Source: Streptomyces violascens (lineage in GTDB: Bacteria; Actinomycetota; Actinomycetes; Streptomycetales; Streptomycetaceae). Taken from it: a stretch of DNA of 64,000 nt. The position numbers and the translations under genes were made by a program. The notes beneath the pieces are model-generated. The model made no database searches and had not been told where the DNA came from. It worked only from the letters and a program-made list of their open reading frames with translations. Positions 41,671 through 50,243 of the stretch are shown in pieces (within the stretch, counting starts at the first letter, position 1; every line of letters begins with the position of its first letter). The stretch lies in contig NZ_BMUA01000026.1 of the NCBI RefSeq assembly GCF_014649955.1, forward strand, positions 48,672 through 112,671, given 5' to 3'.

Positions 41671-42092
41671 TGTTCAGCGACACGCACGCCAACAGCCTCG
41701 GATGGCTGCTCGATGGCGAACTCGGCAGCGTCAACGGCGTCAAGTGCGCGGTGCTGTTCAGCGGCGACGGCCTGCTGTCCTCCCGCACCACGTCGCTCGA
41801 ACAGGAGCAGGCCGAGAAGCTCGCCGCGCTCGGCAGCACCTTGCGCGGTGCCGGGCACGCCTACAGCAACGAGTTCGACGGCGGTGATGTCTGCCAGCTC
41901 CTCGTGGAGCTGACCAGCCACTTCGTCCTGATCACGCAGGCCGGAGAGAACACGGTGCTGCTAGTGCAGACCTCCGGCGTGGACGCCGACATCGACACGA
42001 TCAGTCACCAGATGAACCAGCTGGTCGAGAGGGTCGGCCATGAGATGAAGGCCGAAGCGCGCCGGCCGTCCCCGGAAGCCCCCCTCAGGTGA
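41667..42092 (+). CDS. cvnB: Conservon B protein (roadblock/LC7)
   Basis: 141 residues. LGWLLDGELGSVNGVKCAVL is the roadblock/LC7 first helix and strand, and GDVCQLLVELTSHFVLITQA the second. Roadblock proteins in this setting act with the CvnD GTPase, in the manner of MglB with MglA. ATGA overlap with cvnA and GTGA overlap with cvnC. Confidence 0.9.
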   Translation: MMFSDTHANSLGWLLDGELGSVNGVKCAVLFSGDGLLSSRTTSLEQEQAEKLAALGSTLRGAGHAYSNEFDGGDVCQLLVELTSHFVLITQAGENTVLLVQTSGVDADIDTISHQMNQLVERVGHEMKAEARRPSPEAPLR

Positions 42093-42445
42093 CCGGGCCG
42101 CGGCGGGACCCGGACATGGTCAGGCCCTTCGTCCGCACCAACGGGCGCACCCGGCCCACGCGGGCAGACATTCGCCTGGAGTCCCTGGTGCTCGCCGCGA
42201 CCGGCTCGGCCCAGCTGCCCGGACCAGATCACCGCCGGGTGCTGGCCCTGGCCCGCAGCGTCCGGGGCGGCCTGGCGGTGGCCGACATCGCGGCCGGCCT
42301 GAAGCTGCCCCCGTCCACGGTCCTCATCCTCGTCTGCGACCTGATGGACAGCGGCCATCTGGGCAGCCCCGTCAATGCTCGCGAAAATCAGCCCGACATC
42401 GACATCCTGAGGGAGGTACTCCGTGGCCTACAGGCCAAGGTCTGA
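42089..42445 (+). CDS. cvnC: Conservon C protein (DUF742)
   Basis: 118 residues: VRPFVRTNGRTRPTRADIRL is the DUF742 start; VADIAAGLKLPPSTVLILVC and DLMDSGHL form a winged-helix-like core. Function within the complex is unknown. It starts at GTG overlapping the cvnB stop and overlaps cvnD by 23 bp. Confidence 0.9.
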   Translation: MTGPRRDPDMVRPFVRTNGRTRPTRADIRLESLVLAATGSAQLPGPDHRRVLALARSVRGGLAVADIAAGLKLPPSTVLILVCDLMDSGHLGSPVNARENQPDIDILREVLRGLQAKV

Positions 42446-43025
42446 ATGCCACCCCACCAGCGCGGTCCGCTCCGCGAAAATCGTCGTGGCGGGCGGTTTC
42501 GGGGTCGGAAAGACCACCTTCGTCAGCGCGGTCTCCGAGGTGCCGCCGCTGCGCATGGACGAGCCGATCACCACGGCGAGTGTCGGCGTGGACGACCTCA
42601 CCGGCGCCCCGGACAAGTCGACCACGACCGTCGGCGTCGACTTCGGCCGCATCCACATCAACGACGCGCTGGTCCTCTACCTCTTCGGTACCCCGGGGCA
42701 GGACCGGTTCCGTCCGCTGTGGCAGAGCCTCACCGCAGGCGCACTCGGCGCCCTGGTCCTGGCCGACACCCGCGACCTGGACGCCTCCCACGAGCACCTG
42801 GGCCTCCTGGAGAACCACAACATCCCCTACGCCGTGGCGATCAACCACTTTGACGGAGCCCCCGTCCATCCGCCCCACGAGATCCGCCAAGCCCTCTCGT
42901 TGGATCCCAGCACCCCGCTGACCGGCTGCGACGCACGCGAGAGGCGATCCAGCTACCTGGCATTGATCGAACTCGTCGAATACCTGACCGCCCGCCACCT
43001 CCGCTCCCTGGAGATCCGCCCGTGA
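42423..43025 (+). CDS. cvnD: Conservon D protein (Ras-like GTPase)
   Basis: 200 residues. P-loop GGFGVGKTTF (G1), FGTPGQDRF (G3), and NHFD at the G4 position where NKxD is usual. Switch region with STTTVGVDFGRI. A small ATP/GTP-binding switch protein of the MglA-like group. GTG 42423 is inside cvnC. The next P450-like gene overlaps it by four bases. Confidence 0.9.
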   Translation: MAYRPRSECHPTSAVRSAKIVVAGGFGVGKTTFVSAVSEVPPLRMDEPITTASVGVDDLTGAPDKSTTTVGVDFGRIHINDALVLYLFGTPGQDRFRPLWQSLTAGALGALVLADTRDLDASHEHLGLLENHNIPYAVAINHFDGAPVHPPHEIRQALSLDPSTPLTGCDARERRSSYLALIELVEYLTARHLRSLEIRP

Positions 43026-44218
43026 ACGCTGCCCCCGGCACGACAACACCACCCCGCATCGCGCTGTACGAGGCGGAGTTCGCCGACGACCCGCACTCCG
43101 CCTACGCCCGGATGCGTGCAGAGCACGGCCCGTTCGTCCCCGTCGACCTGGCCCCTGGCCTGCCTGCGACCCTGGTCATCGGCTACGACCAGGCCCGCCG
43201 CATCCTCACCGACCCGGCCCGCTTTCCCGCCGACCCGCGCAGGTGGGAGCAGAAGGTCCCGGCCACCTGCCCTGTGCGGCCGATGATGGAGTGGCGGCCC
43301 AACGCGCTGCGCTCGGCCGGCGCCGCGCACGACCGCTACCGGTCGGCGAACAGCGCCGCCCTCAACCGTGTCGACCAGCACCGGCTTTACGACCTGGTCG
43401 GACAGGTCGCCTCCAGCACGATCGCCGAATTCCGCTCCGCGGGCCGCGCTGACCTCCTGTCCCAGTTCGCCTCACCGATCGTCTCCCAGGTCCTCGGCAC
43501 GCTGCTGGGCTGCCCGGACGACGTCGGGCGGCGCATCGCTGACGGCATGGGCGCGATCTTCGACGGTGTGAACGCCGAGGCCGGCAACGTCGTCCTGTCC
43601 GAGGCGGTCTCCGACCTGGTCGCCCTGCGCCGTCGCCGGCCCGGCGACGACATCACCTCACGCCTGCTGGCCCACTCCACCCGGCTCGACGACACCGAGA
43701 TGGCACACCAGCTCGTCACGCTGTACGGCGCCGCGATCGAACCGCTCGTCAACCTGATCACCAACGCGCTCCTCAAAATCCTCACCGATGAGGGGTTCTC
43801 CGCGACTGTGCACGCAGGCTGGGCATCGGTACGCGAGGCGCTGGACCAGGTCCTGTACCGAGACCCGCCCCTGGCGAACTACGCCATGAGCTACCCGCCG
43901 AACCCCGTCACCCTCGACGGGGTCCGGCTGCCCGCCAACGAACCGGTCGTGATCTCCATGGCCGCCTGCAACAACGACCCCGCCGTGGACAGCCCCACCG
44001 GCGGCTCGGGAGACCGGGCCCACTTGTCCTGGAGCGCCGGCCCGCATGCCTGCCCCGCCCGCCCGCACGCCTATCTCATCGCCGAGACCGCCCTCACCCA
44101 CCTCCTCGACGCCCTGCCAGACATGGACCTCGCCTGCCCCATCAGTGAACTCACCTGGCGCCCGGGCCCGTTCCACCGCGCCCTGACCCGCCTCCCGGTC
44201 CGCTTCCCCGCCGCCTGA
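43022..44218 (+). CDS. Degenerate cytochrome P450-like protein of the conservon
   Basis: A 398-residue P450 fold (DDPHSAYARMRAEHGPFVPV at the start, SWSAGPHACPARPHAYLIAE at the heme loop). The cysteine is kept, but the loop is WSAGPHACPAR rather than FGxGxHxCxG. The I-helix reads LYGAAIEPLVNL (no AG-x-E/D-T), and the K-helix region reads REALDQVLYRDPP, which lacks ExxR. Such changes argue against normal monooxygenation; it may be a structural or sensory partner. It starts at GTG with ATGA-like overlap to cvnD. Conservons of the cvn9/rar type also carry P450 genes. Confidence 0.75.
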   Translation: MNAAPGTTTPPRIALYEAEFADDPHSAYARMRAEHGPFVPVDLAPGLPATLVIGYDQARRILTDPARFPADPRRWEQKVPATCPVRPMMEWRPNALRSAGAAHDRYRSANSAALNRVDQHRLYDLVGQVASSTIAEFRSAGRADLLSQFASPIVSQVLGTLLGCPDDVGRRIADGMGAIFDGVNAEAGNVVLSEAVSDLVALRRRRPGDDITSRLLAHSTRLDDTEMAHQLVTLYGAAIEPLVNLITNALLKILTDEGFSATVHAGWASVREALDQVLYRDPPLANYAMSYPPNPVTLDGVRLPANEPVVISMAACNNDPAVDSPTGGSGDRAHLSWSAGPHACPARPHAYLIAETALTHLLDALPDMDLACPISELTWRPGPFHRALTRLPVRFPAA

Positions 44219-44229
44219 AGGAGCCCCCT

Positions 44230-45468
44230 GTGGAACACCAGCCCACTACCCCGATCGTGCTCGACCTCACCGGCGCCGACCACCACGGCGAACACGAGAC
44301 GCTACGCGCCAGCGGGCCCGCGGTCCTCGTCGACATACTCGGCGTGACGGCCTGGTCCATCACCGACCCCGCCCTGCTCAAGACACTGCTGACCAGCCCC
44401 GACGTCTCCAAGGACGGCCGAGCCCACTGGCCCGACTTCCAGGAGGTCATACAGACCTGGCCCCTGAACCTGTGGGTGGGGGTGAACAACATGTTCACCG
44501 CATACGGCTCCGACCACCGGCGGCTGCGGCGGATCATCGCCCCCGCGTTCGCCGCCCGCCGCATCGCCGACCTCACCTGCGTCGTCGAAGCGATCGTGAC
44601 AGACATCCTCGACCACCTCGCCACCTTCCGCGCCGACGAGACCGTCGATCTGCGCGAACACCTCGCGTACCCGCTGCCCATCGCCGTCATCGGCCACCTC
44701 ATGGGAGTCCCAGCCGACCAGCGAACCGTCTTCCGCACTCTCGCGGACGGCATCTTCGACACCACACTGTCCACCAAACAGCAGCAGGCCAACACCAAGA
44801 AGCTCTACGCCGCCCTCAAACGGCTCATCGTCGCCAAGCGCTCCGCGCCCGGCGACGACATGACCTCCCTGCTCATCGCAGCCCGTGACGAGGAAGGCGA
44901 CGGACACGGCCTGTCGGACGCCGAACTCCGCGACACACTCCTGCTGATGATCACTGCCGGCTACGAGACCACTGTCAACGTGATCGACCAGGCCATCAGC
45001 CTGCTGCTGACCCACCCCGAGCAACTCCACCGCGTCCAAGCCGGCGCCGCCAGGTGGAACGACGTCGTCGAGGAATCCCTGCGCCTGGAGCCGGCCGTCA
45101 AACACCTCCCTCTCCGCTACGCAGTCAAGGACATCCAACTGCCCGACGGCCAGACCATCGCAGCGGGCGAGGCGATCCTCGCCTCGTACGCGGCGGCGAA
45201 TCGCCACCCGGACTGGCACGGCGAGAGCGCCGATGTCTTCGACATCAGCCGCGTCAGCAAGGACCATCTCGCCTTCGGGTATGGCGTCCACTTCTGCCTC
45301 GGCGCACCCCTCGCCCGACTCGAGGTGGCCACCGCCTTACGCATGCTGTTCACCCGCTTCCCCCGGCTCGAACTCGCCGTCCCTGCCACCCAGTTGCGAC
45401 CCCAGGGATCCCTGATCAGCAACGGGCACAAGTCTCTGCCCGCCCAGCTCGGCCCGTCCGCAGCCTGA
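44230..45468 (+). CDS. Cytochrome P450 (canonical) linked to the conservon
   Basis: A 412-residue soluble P450 with all motifs: I-helix MITAGYETT, K-helix EESLRLEP (ExxR), heme loop AFGYGVHFCLGAPLARLE. It is of the bacterial class I type (CYP105/107-like clan). GAAGGAG lies right upstream of GTG 44230, and only 11 bp separate it from the degenerate P450. The pairing of a complete with a broken P450 in one operon is notable. The substrate is unknown. Confidence 0.9.
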   Translation: MEHQPTTPIVLDLTGADHHGEHETLRASGPAVLVDILGVTAWSITDPALLKTLLTSPDVSKDGRAHWPDFQEVIQTWPLNLWVGVNNMFTAYGSDHRRLRRIIAPAFAARRIADLTCVVEAIVTDILDHLATFRADETVDLREHLAYPLPIAVIGHLMGVPADQRTVFRTLADGIFDTTLSTKQQQANTKKLYAALKRLIVAKRSAPGDDMTSLLIAARDEEGDGHGLSDAELRDTLLLMITAGYETTVNVIDQAISLLLTHPEQLHRVQAGAARWNDVVEESLRLEPAVKHLPLRYAVKDIQLPDGQTIAAGEAILASYAAANRHPDWHGESADVFDISRVSKDHLAFGYGVHFCLGAPLARLEVATALRMLFTRFPRLELAVPATQLRPQGSLISNGHKSLPAQLGPSAA

Positions 45469-45524
45469 CTCCCACTAGCCACCCGTTCGGAAACCGACAG
45501 ACCCATCAACGTACGGAGCCCAGC

Positions 45525-45764
45525 ATGTCCAACTCTCTGACACTCACAAGTGCTTCCCCCGTGCAGGAGATTGCCCACCAGTACGCGGGCGGTTTTGTCT
45601 CTGCGGTCGCCCGCGCCGCCGCCCCGAGACCGCCTACGGCCAAGCGCGTGCCTCTCAAAGAACTAGCCGCTGCACGGAAGGCCGGCCAGCCCTCTCCCAC
45701 ACTCGAACGCATCACCACGCCGGGGCACACGCCGTCCGCGTCGGCGTTCCAGTCCGCCTTGTAG
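45525..45764 (+). CDS. Small hypothetical protein (79 aa), end of conservon operon
   Basis: Not recognised. ATG 45525 with GGAG seven bases upstream. The protein, with SPVQEIAHQYAGGFVSAVAR and PLKELAAARKAGQPSPTLER, has one amphipathic helix and a basic middle. It is 56 bp downstream of the P450 and followed by a terminator, so it is the last gene of the conservon transcript. It could be a small partner of the complex. Confidence 0.55.
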   Translation: MSNSLTLTSASPVQEIAHQYAGGFVSAVARAAAPRPPTAKRVPLKELAAARKAGQPSPTLERITTPGHTPSASAFQSAL

Positions 45765-45771
45765 CAACGGA

Positions 45772-45797
45772 TGCCGCCCGTGCCAGTGCGGGCGGCA
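45772..45797 (+). terminator. Hairpin terminator of the conservon operon
   Basis: Nine-bp perfect stem TGCCGCCCG / CGGGCGGCA with an eight-base loop, seven bases past the stop of the 79-residue protein. Confidence 0.75.
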
Positions 45798-45980
45798 CCC
45801 GGCTCGAGATTGACCATCACCGGCGTGAAGTCAGTGACATCGATCAGCAGAGACGGTTCACTCGCGCGTCTGACACACCATCCAGCCGGGTGGCGGGAGG
45901 CTCCTCCCACCACCCGGAAGGTCTCCCATCGAACAGCCGCCGCACGCGGACGTCACCCCCATGCCTGACGGAGCGAACCA

Positions 45981-46649
45981 GTGAAGACAGACCCCTGCGC
46001 TGCCCAGCGGATATGGCCCTTGCCACGCTGGCCGTATGAGATACGGCCGCTGCGCACCGATGCCGAGCTCGCTGCGGCCGCTGCCCTCGTCGAGGACCGT
46101 GCCCGGTGGATGGCCGACCGCGGAATCCCGCTTCCTCCTCACGTGGCCGCCGCCTTCCGAGACACCTCCGCTGACGCCGTGGGCTTGTACGAGTACGCCG
46201 GGGACGACGAGGAGGAACTGGCAGGCTGCCTGCTTCTGCATCGGCCGTTGACCACGCAGGCAACAGGCGAGGCTGCTACGCGGAGCCTGGGTATCTCCCT
46301 TGTCCACACGGCTCCTGGCCGCACCCTCAAGGTCGGCTGGCTGATCACTTTGTGGGCCGCGGACTTCGCCGAGCGAATCGGCGCACGGCGGGTGCACGCT
46401 GAAGCTCTGTCCCGGCACGCGGGCAGCGACCCCACGAGGGACCCGCTCCTCGAATACCTGTGCAGCCTCGGCTGGCAGGTCACCGGATCCGGCCACCCCG
46501 CAGAGGGCGGCGGCCGTGTCACCCGACTGCGACTGACTGCGCAGGAATGGGAGGCATTGAAAGCAGCCCTCCACTGCTCAGTCCCCCTCCAGGTCTCCAC
46601 CAACCCAGCCCCAATGGGAGCGACTTCACCATGCAACCGTCCACTCTGA
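45981..46649 (+). CDS. GNAT-like N-acetyltransferase
   Basis: A 222-residue protein. YEIRPLRTDAELAAAAALVE is the GNAT beta1-alpha1 start; LGISLVHTAPGRTLKVGWLI is strand beta4 with a variant acetyl-CoA loop, and RIGARRVHAEAL fits strand beta5 and beyond. The classic R/QxxGxG/A loop is only loosely kept (HTAPGRTLK). Substrate unknown. GTG 45981 has GGAG eight bases upstream. It overlaps the next ORF by 19 bp. Confidence 0.6.
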   Translation: MKTDPCAAQRIWPLPRWPYEIRPLRTDAELAAAAALVEDRARWMADRGIPLPPHVAAAFRDTSADAVGLYEYAGDDEEELAGCLLLHRPLTTQATGEAATRSLGISLVHTAPGRTLKVGWLITLWAADFAERIGARRVHAEALSRHAGSDPTRDPLLEYLCSLGWQVTGSGHPAEGGGRVTRLRLTAQEWEALKAALHCSVPLQVSTNPAPMGATSPCNRPL

Positions 46650-47086
46650 TCCCTTACGAGCAGCGTCTACACCTCGCGTTACCACCAGCCCGCGACGTGC
46701 CGTCGCGGCAGGCTGCTGGCCCTGGGGCCCAGGTGCCTTTGACATTGAAATCCTTGGAGGCGCGTCGCAGGACGATCAACCGGGCGGCCCTCTCGCAGGC
46801 GGGGTCCGCGAGTGTTGTGGCGTACGCGTTGACCGTGGCCGACCAGACACCGAACGCAGACCTGGCAGCAGCCCGTGGCTACGCAACGATCAAACACCTG
46901 GATGTCGTGGCCACGATCGTCGACACCCTCGACTCGGTCGATGCCCGCGCCGACGAGCCCTTTCTTCGCCGCGGCTATGCCCGGGTGTTGCGGATGATGG
47001 CCGACCCAGACTCCCCGGTACGAGGCGAGTGGCCGTCAGCCGCACCGCTATCACCCTCGCGGCGCGCCTCTACGAGGACCAGCTGA
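46631..47086 (+). CDS. Hypothetical protein (151 aa)
   Basis: Not recognised. ATG 46631 lies inside the end of the GNAT gene with GGGAG upstream. Mostly helical: VPLTLKSLEARRRTINRAAL, VVAYALTVADQTPNADLAAA, TIKHLDVVATIVDTLD. The composition fits a small helical DNA- or protein-binding protein. The last 25 residues (Ser/Arg-rich) lie opposite another small frame and may not be natural. Confidence 0.5.
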   Translation: MQPSTLIPYEQRLHLALPPARDVPSRQAAGPGAQVPLTLKSLEARRRTINRAALSQAGSASVVAYALTVADQTPNADLAAARGYATIKHLDVVATIVDTLDSVDARADEPFLRRGYARVLRMMADPDSPVRGEWPSAAPLSPSRRASTRTS

Positions 47087-47145
47087 CCTGGTACGCCGGC
47101 CACCATGCCGGGCTCTGGCTCGTGCGCGGCGAAGCCACCATCTGA
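47029..47145 (+). CDS. Possible small ORF (38 aa)
   Basis: GTG 47029 to TGA 47145, overlapping the end of the previous ORF in another frame. The peptide, with ITLAARLYEDQLTWYAGHHA, looks more protein-like than the Ser/Arg-rich tail it overlaps, so it may be a real small protein or the true 3' end of the previous gene after a frameshift. Confidence 0.3.
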   Translation: MAVSRTAITLAARLYEDQLTWYAGHHAGLWLVRGEATI

Positions 47146-47324
47146 AACCCCGTCTCTGCACGGGCCGGCGAGCATCCACGACGACGAAACGCAGGAGGTG
47201 CGCGGTGCCCCAGGTCAGTTCCGCTCCGCCCATAGCCACCCACGGTCACCCACAACCCCGCCGGTTGAGGTCCGAGGCCGCGCCGACGCCTTCCTACCTC
47301 GCGGTCCAGGTCGCTTCGGGATCG

Positions 47325-48734
47325 CTACGCAGCTGTTCCGTCGGGGCGGATCGGCGCGGGAAGCGTGCGGAGCCGCTCGGCGAGTTCGGCTGCCGGAGGG
47401 GCCGTGGAGCTGTCGAGCAGGCGTCCGAGCCGGGCCAGGCGGTGGCGCGCGGTCGCTCGCAGCCGCGGGGGCGGGATCAGGTCAAGCACTCCGAGCGCGC
47501 GGTCGGCCGCCTGTTGCGGTGCGTGGCGTGCCTCGACGAGGGCGAGTACCAGCGTGGCAGCCACCCAGCCTGGGGTCTGTGGCGGTGCCGCGGCGATGGA
47601 CTGGTTTGCGACATCGGCGGCCTGGTCGCAGCGCTCCAGCGTCAGGTATGCCTCGGCCACGTGCAGGCGGTGCTCGGCGCGGTCGTACCCGAAGCGCCCG
47701 GGCATCTCGACGCCGGACGCCATGATGGCGTCGCTCTCTTCGATGACGTTGTCTGCCTCTGCGGATTGGCGGAGTGCTGCCAAGGTGGGGAGGAGGGCCC
47801 AGCCGAGGAGCTGGGCACGGCGCAAGCCCGCTGGTGCGTGCTGGAGTCCGTAGTCAGCGTGTTCGCGGGCATGTTGCCAGTCCTGCCGGGCGATGGCGAC
47901 CATGGACAGGGCTCCGCTCGCCCAGGCGGTCAGTGCCGGTTCCTCGGTGGACTGGCCGAAGGTGGAGGCGAGGGTGAGGTGTGTCCGGGCGCCGGCTCCG
48001 TCATCCAGATGCCAGCACAGATTCCCGAGGAGCGCGGAGAGCCAGCCCACTTGGCGGCGGAGGTTCCGAGCGACAGCCGGTTCAGCGTCGGCGACGGCGG
48101 TGGACAAAAGGGCACGGGTCTCCCGGACTTCGTCGAACAGGACGGCGGGTGGGTGCTTGCTGTAGTTGAGGGCGTAGTGCTCGACCGCCGCTTCGGCCAG
48201 GGCGACGAGGTCCGGCGAGCCATGGGGGGCGTCCAGGACGGCCCATTGGACGGATTCGCGGATGGCGGGCAGCCCGCTGGCGGTCGTCATGGAGTCCCTT
48301 CGGCCGGTGAACTTCTCTTCACGCTGAGGCTGACGGTAGTGGAGGAGTTGCGGGGATGCGCAAGCGCTGCACCACAAGCAGCGCGTGTCGAGGCCGAGCT
48401 GATCGGGCCGGGCCCCGTAGGCGCGGGAGATCATCAGCCGATGCTCGTCGCCGGGGTCTTCTTGACCGTGCTCGTACCGGCACAGTCTGGCTGGGGTCAG
48501 TCCTGGTGGCCGCAGGCCGTCGGCCCGGTAGACGGCGGCCACCTCGCGGACCGCCTGGGGCCGCGACCACCCCAAGGCCAGACGCCATGCCTCCATGGCT
48601 GTGAGCTCCGGCAGTGCCGAGCGCAGCGTGGTGACGATGCGCTCATGAGCGTGCCCGTCTCGCTGGCACTGTGCGCGTATCCGGGACGCCTCGCGCTGGA
48701 TCTCCGCACGCCGGCTTCGGGAAACTCCGCTCAC
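47325..48734 (-). CDS. HTH-TPR regulator (469 aa) divergent from the 7-deazaguanine cluster
   Basis: The N-terminal region has a DNA-binding core ALGWSRPQAVREVAAVY and GLTPARLCRYEHGQEDPGDE (XRE-like helix-turn-helix with the YExG turn), followed by a CLWCSAC cysteine pair and about 300 residues of TPR-like helices (HYALNYSKHPPAVLFDEVRE, RAEHRLHVAEAYLTLERCDQ). GTG 48734 is chosen for AAGGGG six bases upstream. Its position, divergent from queD, suggests it controls the cluster. It resembles the regulator at 37675-39063 in plan. Confidence 0.75.
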   Translation of the reverse strand: MSGVSRSRRAEIQREASRIRAQCQRDGHAHERIVTTLRSALPELTAMEAWRLALGWSRPQAVREVAAVYRADGLRPPGLTPARLCRYEHGQEDPGDEHRLMISRAYGARPDQLGLDTRCLWCSACASPQLLHYRQPQREEKFTGRRDSMTTASGLPAIRESVQWAVLDAPHGSPDLVALAEAAVEHYALNYSKHPPAVLFDEVRETRALLSTAVADAEPAVARNLRRQVGWLSALLGNLCWHLDDGAGARTHLTLASTFGQSTEEPALTAWASGALSMVAIARQDWQHAREHADYGLQHAPAGLRRAQLLGWALLPTLAALRQSAEADNVIEESDAIMASGVEMPGRFGYDRAEHRLHVAEAYLTLERCDQAADVANQSIAAAPPQTPGWVAATLVLALVEARHAPQQAADRALGVLDLIPPPRLRATARHRLARLGRLLDSSTAPPAAELAERLRTLPAPIRPDGTAA

Positions 48735-48790
48735 TGCTGGCCCCTTCGCCTTCGCCGTTCCGCCAAGTGCTCGGGCTGTACTGGTCCGCG

Positions 48791-48824
48791 CCGAACCCGA
48801 GACATTGCGCGGGTTCGGCAATGT
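48791..48824. promoter_or_regulatory. Interleaved inverted repeats in the divergent region
   Basis: CCGAACCC (48791-48798) pairs with GGGTTCGG (48811-48818), and ACATTGC (48802-48808) pairs with GCAATGT (48818-48824). They lie in the 302-bp gap between the regulator and queD, and could be operators for the cluster. No promoter box is assigned. Confidence 0.35.
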
Positions 48825-49036
48825 TCCTACCGGAGACCGGCAATGACGGCTAGGCGGTCGCCGGTGCATCGTGAGAGGGAGCCCCTTGGAGCGCACCGAG
48901 GCCCTCTTCAGCCCGCCGAATCGCATCCGTTTCGGACCGAGGCGGCGTCCACCGCTGGACGCGCTCCGTGAAGCCGGGCCCGTACCCGCGTACGTCTCTG
49001 GCCGAAGTTGCCCTGTCCCAACTCCGAAGGACGATC

Positions 49037-49447
49037 ATGGACTTCACTGCCGTTCCGCTCGTACCCGGCACCTTCACCATCGGTAAGAGGTTCGGTTTCG
49101 AGGCTGGTCACTTACTTCCCGGCCTGCCGCTCGGCCACAAGTGCGCGCGCCAGCACGGTCACAGCTACAAGGTCGAGCTTGTTCTTGCCTCGTCCTCCCT
49201 GGAGGAGCCCGGCTTCGTCGCCGACTTCGGCGCGCTCGCCCCGTTCGCGACGTTCCTTAAAAACGAGCTGGATCACCGCAACCTGCACGAGATTCTCCCC
49301 GTCGAGCCGACCTCGGAGTGCCTGGCCCAGTTTTTGGCCGGCTGGTTCATCAAGAACCTCCAACCGGTGATCCCGGGCCGTCTGGTCGCCGTCCTGGTCC
49401 GCGAGACCGGGCGCAGCTGGGCGCGCTTCGACGTGGAGGGGCAGTGA
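49037..49447 (+). CDS. queD: QueD-type 6-carboxytetrahydropterin synthase
   Basis: 136 residues. Zinc ligands His25 (FEAGH), His40 and His42 (RQHGHS), catalytic Cys36 (GHKCARQ), and DHRNLHE with the acidic VEPTSE further on: all QueD/PTPS active-site elements are present. The enzyme converts 7,8-dihydroneopterin triphosphate to 6-carboxy-5,6,7,8-tetrahydropterin, step 2 of 7-deazaguanine synthesis. AAGGA lies seven bases before the ATG. GTGA overlap with queE. Confidence 0.9.
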   Translation: MDFTAVPLVPGTFTIGKRFGFEAGHLLPGLPLGHKCARQHGHSYKVELVLASSSLEEPGFVADFGALAPFATFLKNELDHRNLHEILPVEPTSECLAQFLAGWFIKNLQPVIPGRLVAVLVRETGRSWARFDVEGQ

Positions 49448-50193
49448 CCACCGCATTCACGCCGGTCCCTTTGGGGCTGGCACGGGGGGACACCAATCCC
49501 CGGTTGATCGTCGCGGAACGTTTCGGCGTCGAGGTACCCACCTTCCAGGGGGAGGGCCCTAGTTGCGGGTGCCCGGCGCTGTTCATCCGTCTGTCCCGGT
49601 GCAACCTGACCTGCGCGCAGTGCGACACGAAGTACACGTGGGACTGGGCCCAGTTCGATTCTCGCAAGGAGTCGACGAAGCAGCCCGTGACGGACCTGCT
49701 GGCCTGGGCCGCGTCGTCGCCGGTCGGCCTGGTGGTGATCACCGGCGGTGAACCGCTGATCCAGCAGCGGAATGTGGCACCACTCGTCCGCGGACTACTG
49801 GAAGCCGGAAAGCAGATTGAGTTCGAGACGAACGGCACGATCGCGCCAGAGCGCGCGCTGCTGGTCGACGGGGTGCGGTTCAACGTTTCGCCGAAGCTGA
49901 AGAGCTTCGGTGTGGACGAAGGCAAGAGCATCGTGCCAGCGGCGCTGCAGGCATTCGCAGCCTCCGGACGGGCGGTGTTCAAGTTCGTCGCCTCCTCGGT
50001 CTGCGACCTCGACAGGATCGCCGCGCTCGCCGACGCCCACCAACTGGCGCCGGTGTGGGTGATGCCGGAAGGCACCACCGCTGAGGCGGTCACCGCACGC
50101 ACCCGGGCCCTCGCGGACCAAGTCGCTGCCCGGCACTGGCACTTCACCACCCGGCTTCACGTACTGGCTTTCGCGGATGCGCGAGGCCGCTGA
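49444..50193 (+). CDS. queE: QueE 7-carboxy-7-deazaguanine synthase (radical SAM)
   Basis: 249 residues. The 4Fe-4S/SAM site is Cys53, Cys57 and Cys60 (SRCNLTCAQCDTKY, CxxxCxxC); the GGE motif is VVITGGEPLIQQ; SPKLKSFGVDEGK fits the substrate region. It converts 6-carboxytetrahydropterin to 7-carboxy-7-deazaguanine (CDG), releasing ammonia. GTG 49444 overlaps the queD stop. No QueC (CDG to preQ0) is found in the window, so CDG itself may be the base that is used. Confidence 0.92.
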   Translation: MTTAFTPVPLGLARGDTNPRLIVAERFGVEVPTFQGEGPSCGCPALFIRLSRCNLTCAQCDTKYTWDWAQFDSRKESTKQPVTDLLAWAASSPVGLVVITGGEPLIQQRNVAPLVRGLLEAGKQIEFETNGTIAPERALLVDGVRFNVSPKLKSFGVDEGKSIVPAALQAFAASGRAVFKFVASSVCDLDRIAALADAHQLAPVWVMPEGTTAEAVTARTRALADQVAARHWHFTTRLHVLAFADARGR

Positions 50194-50243
50194 CCACACT
50201 CACCCCCTGTCCGCTCCCCCAGGTCCTGGAAGCGAGAGAACCG

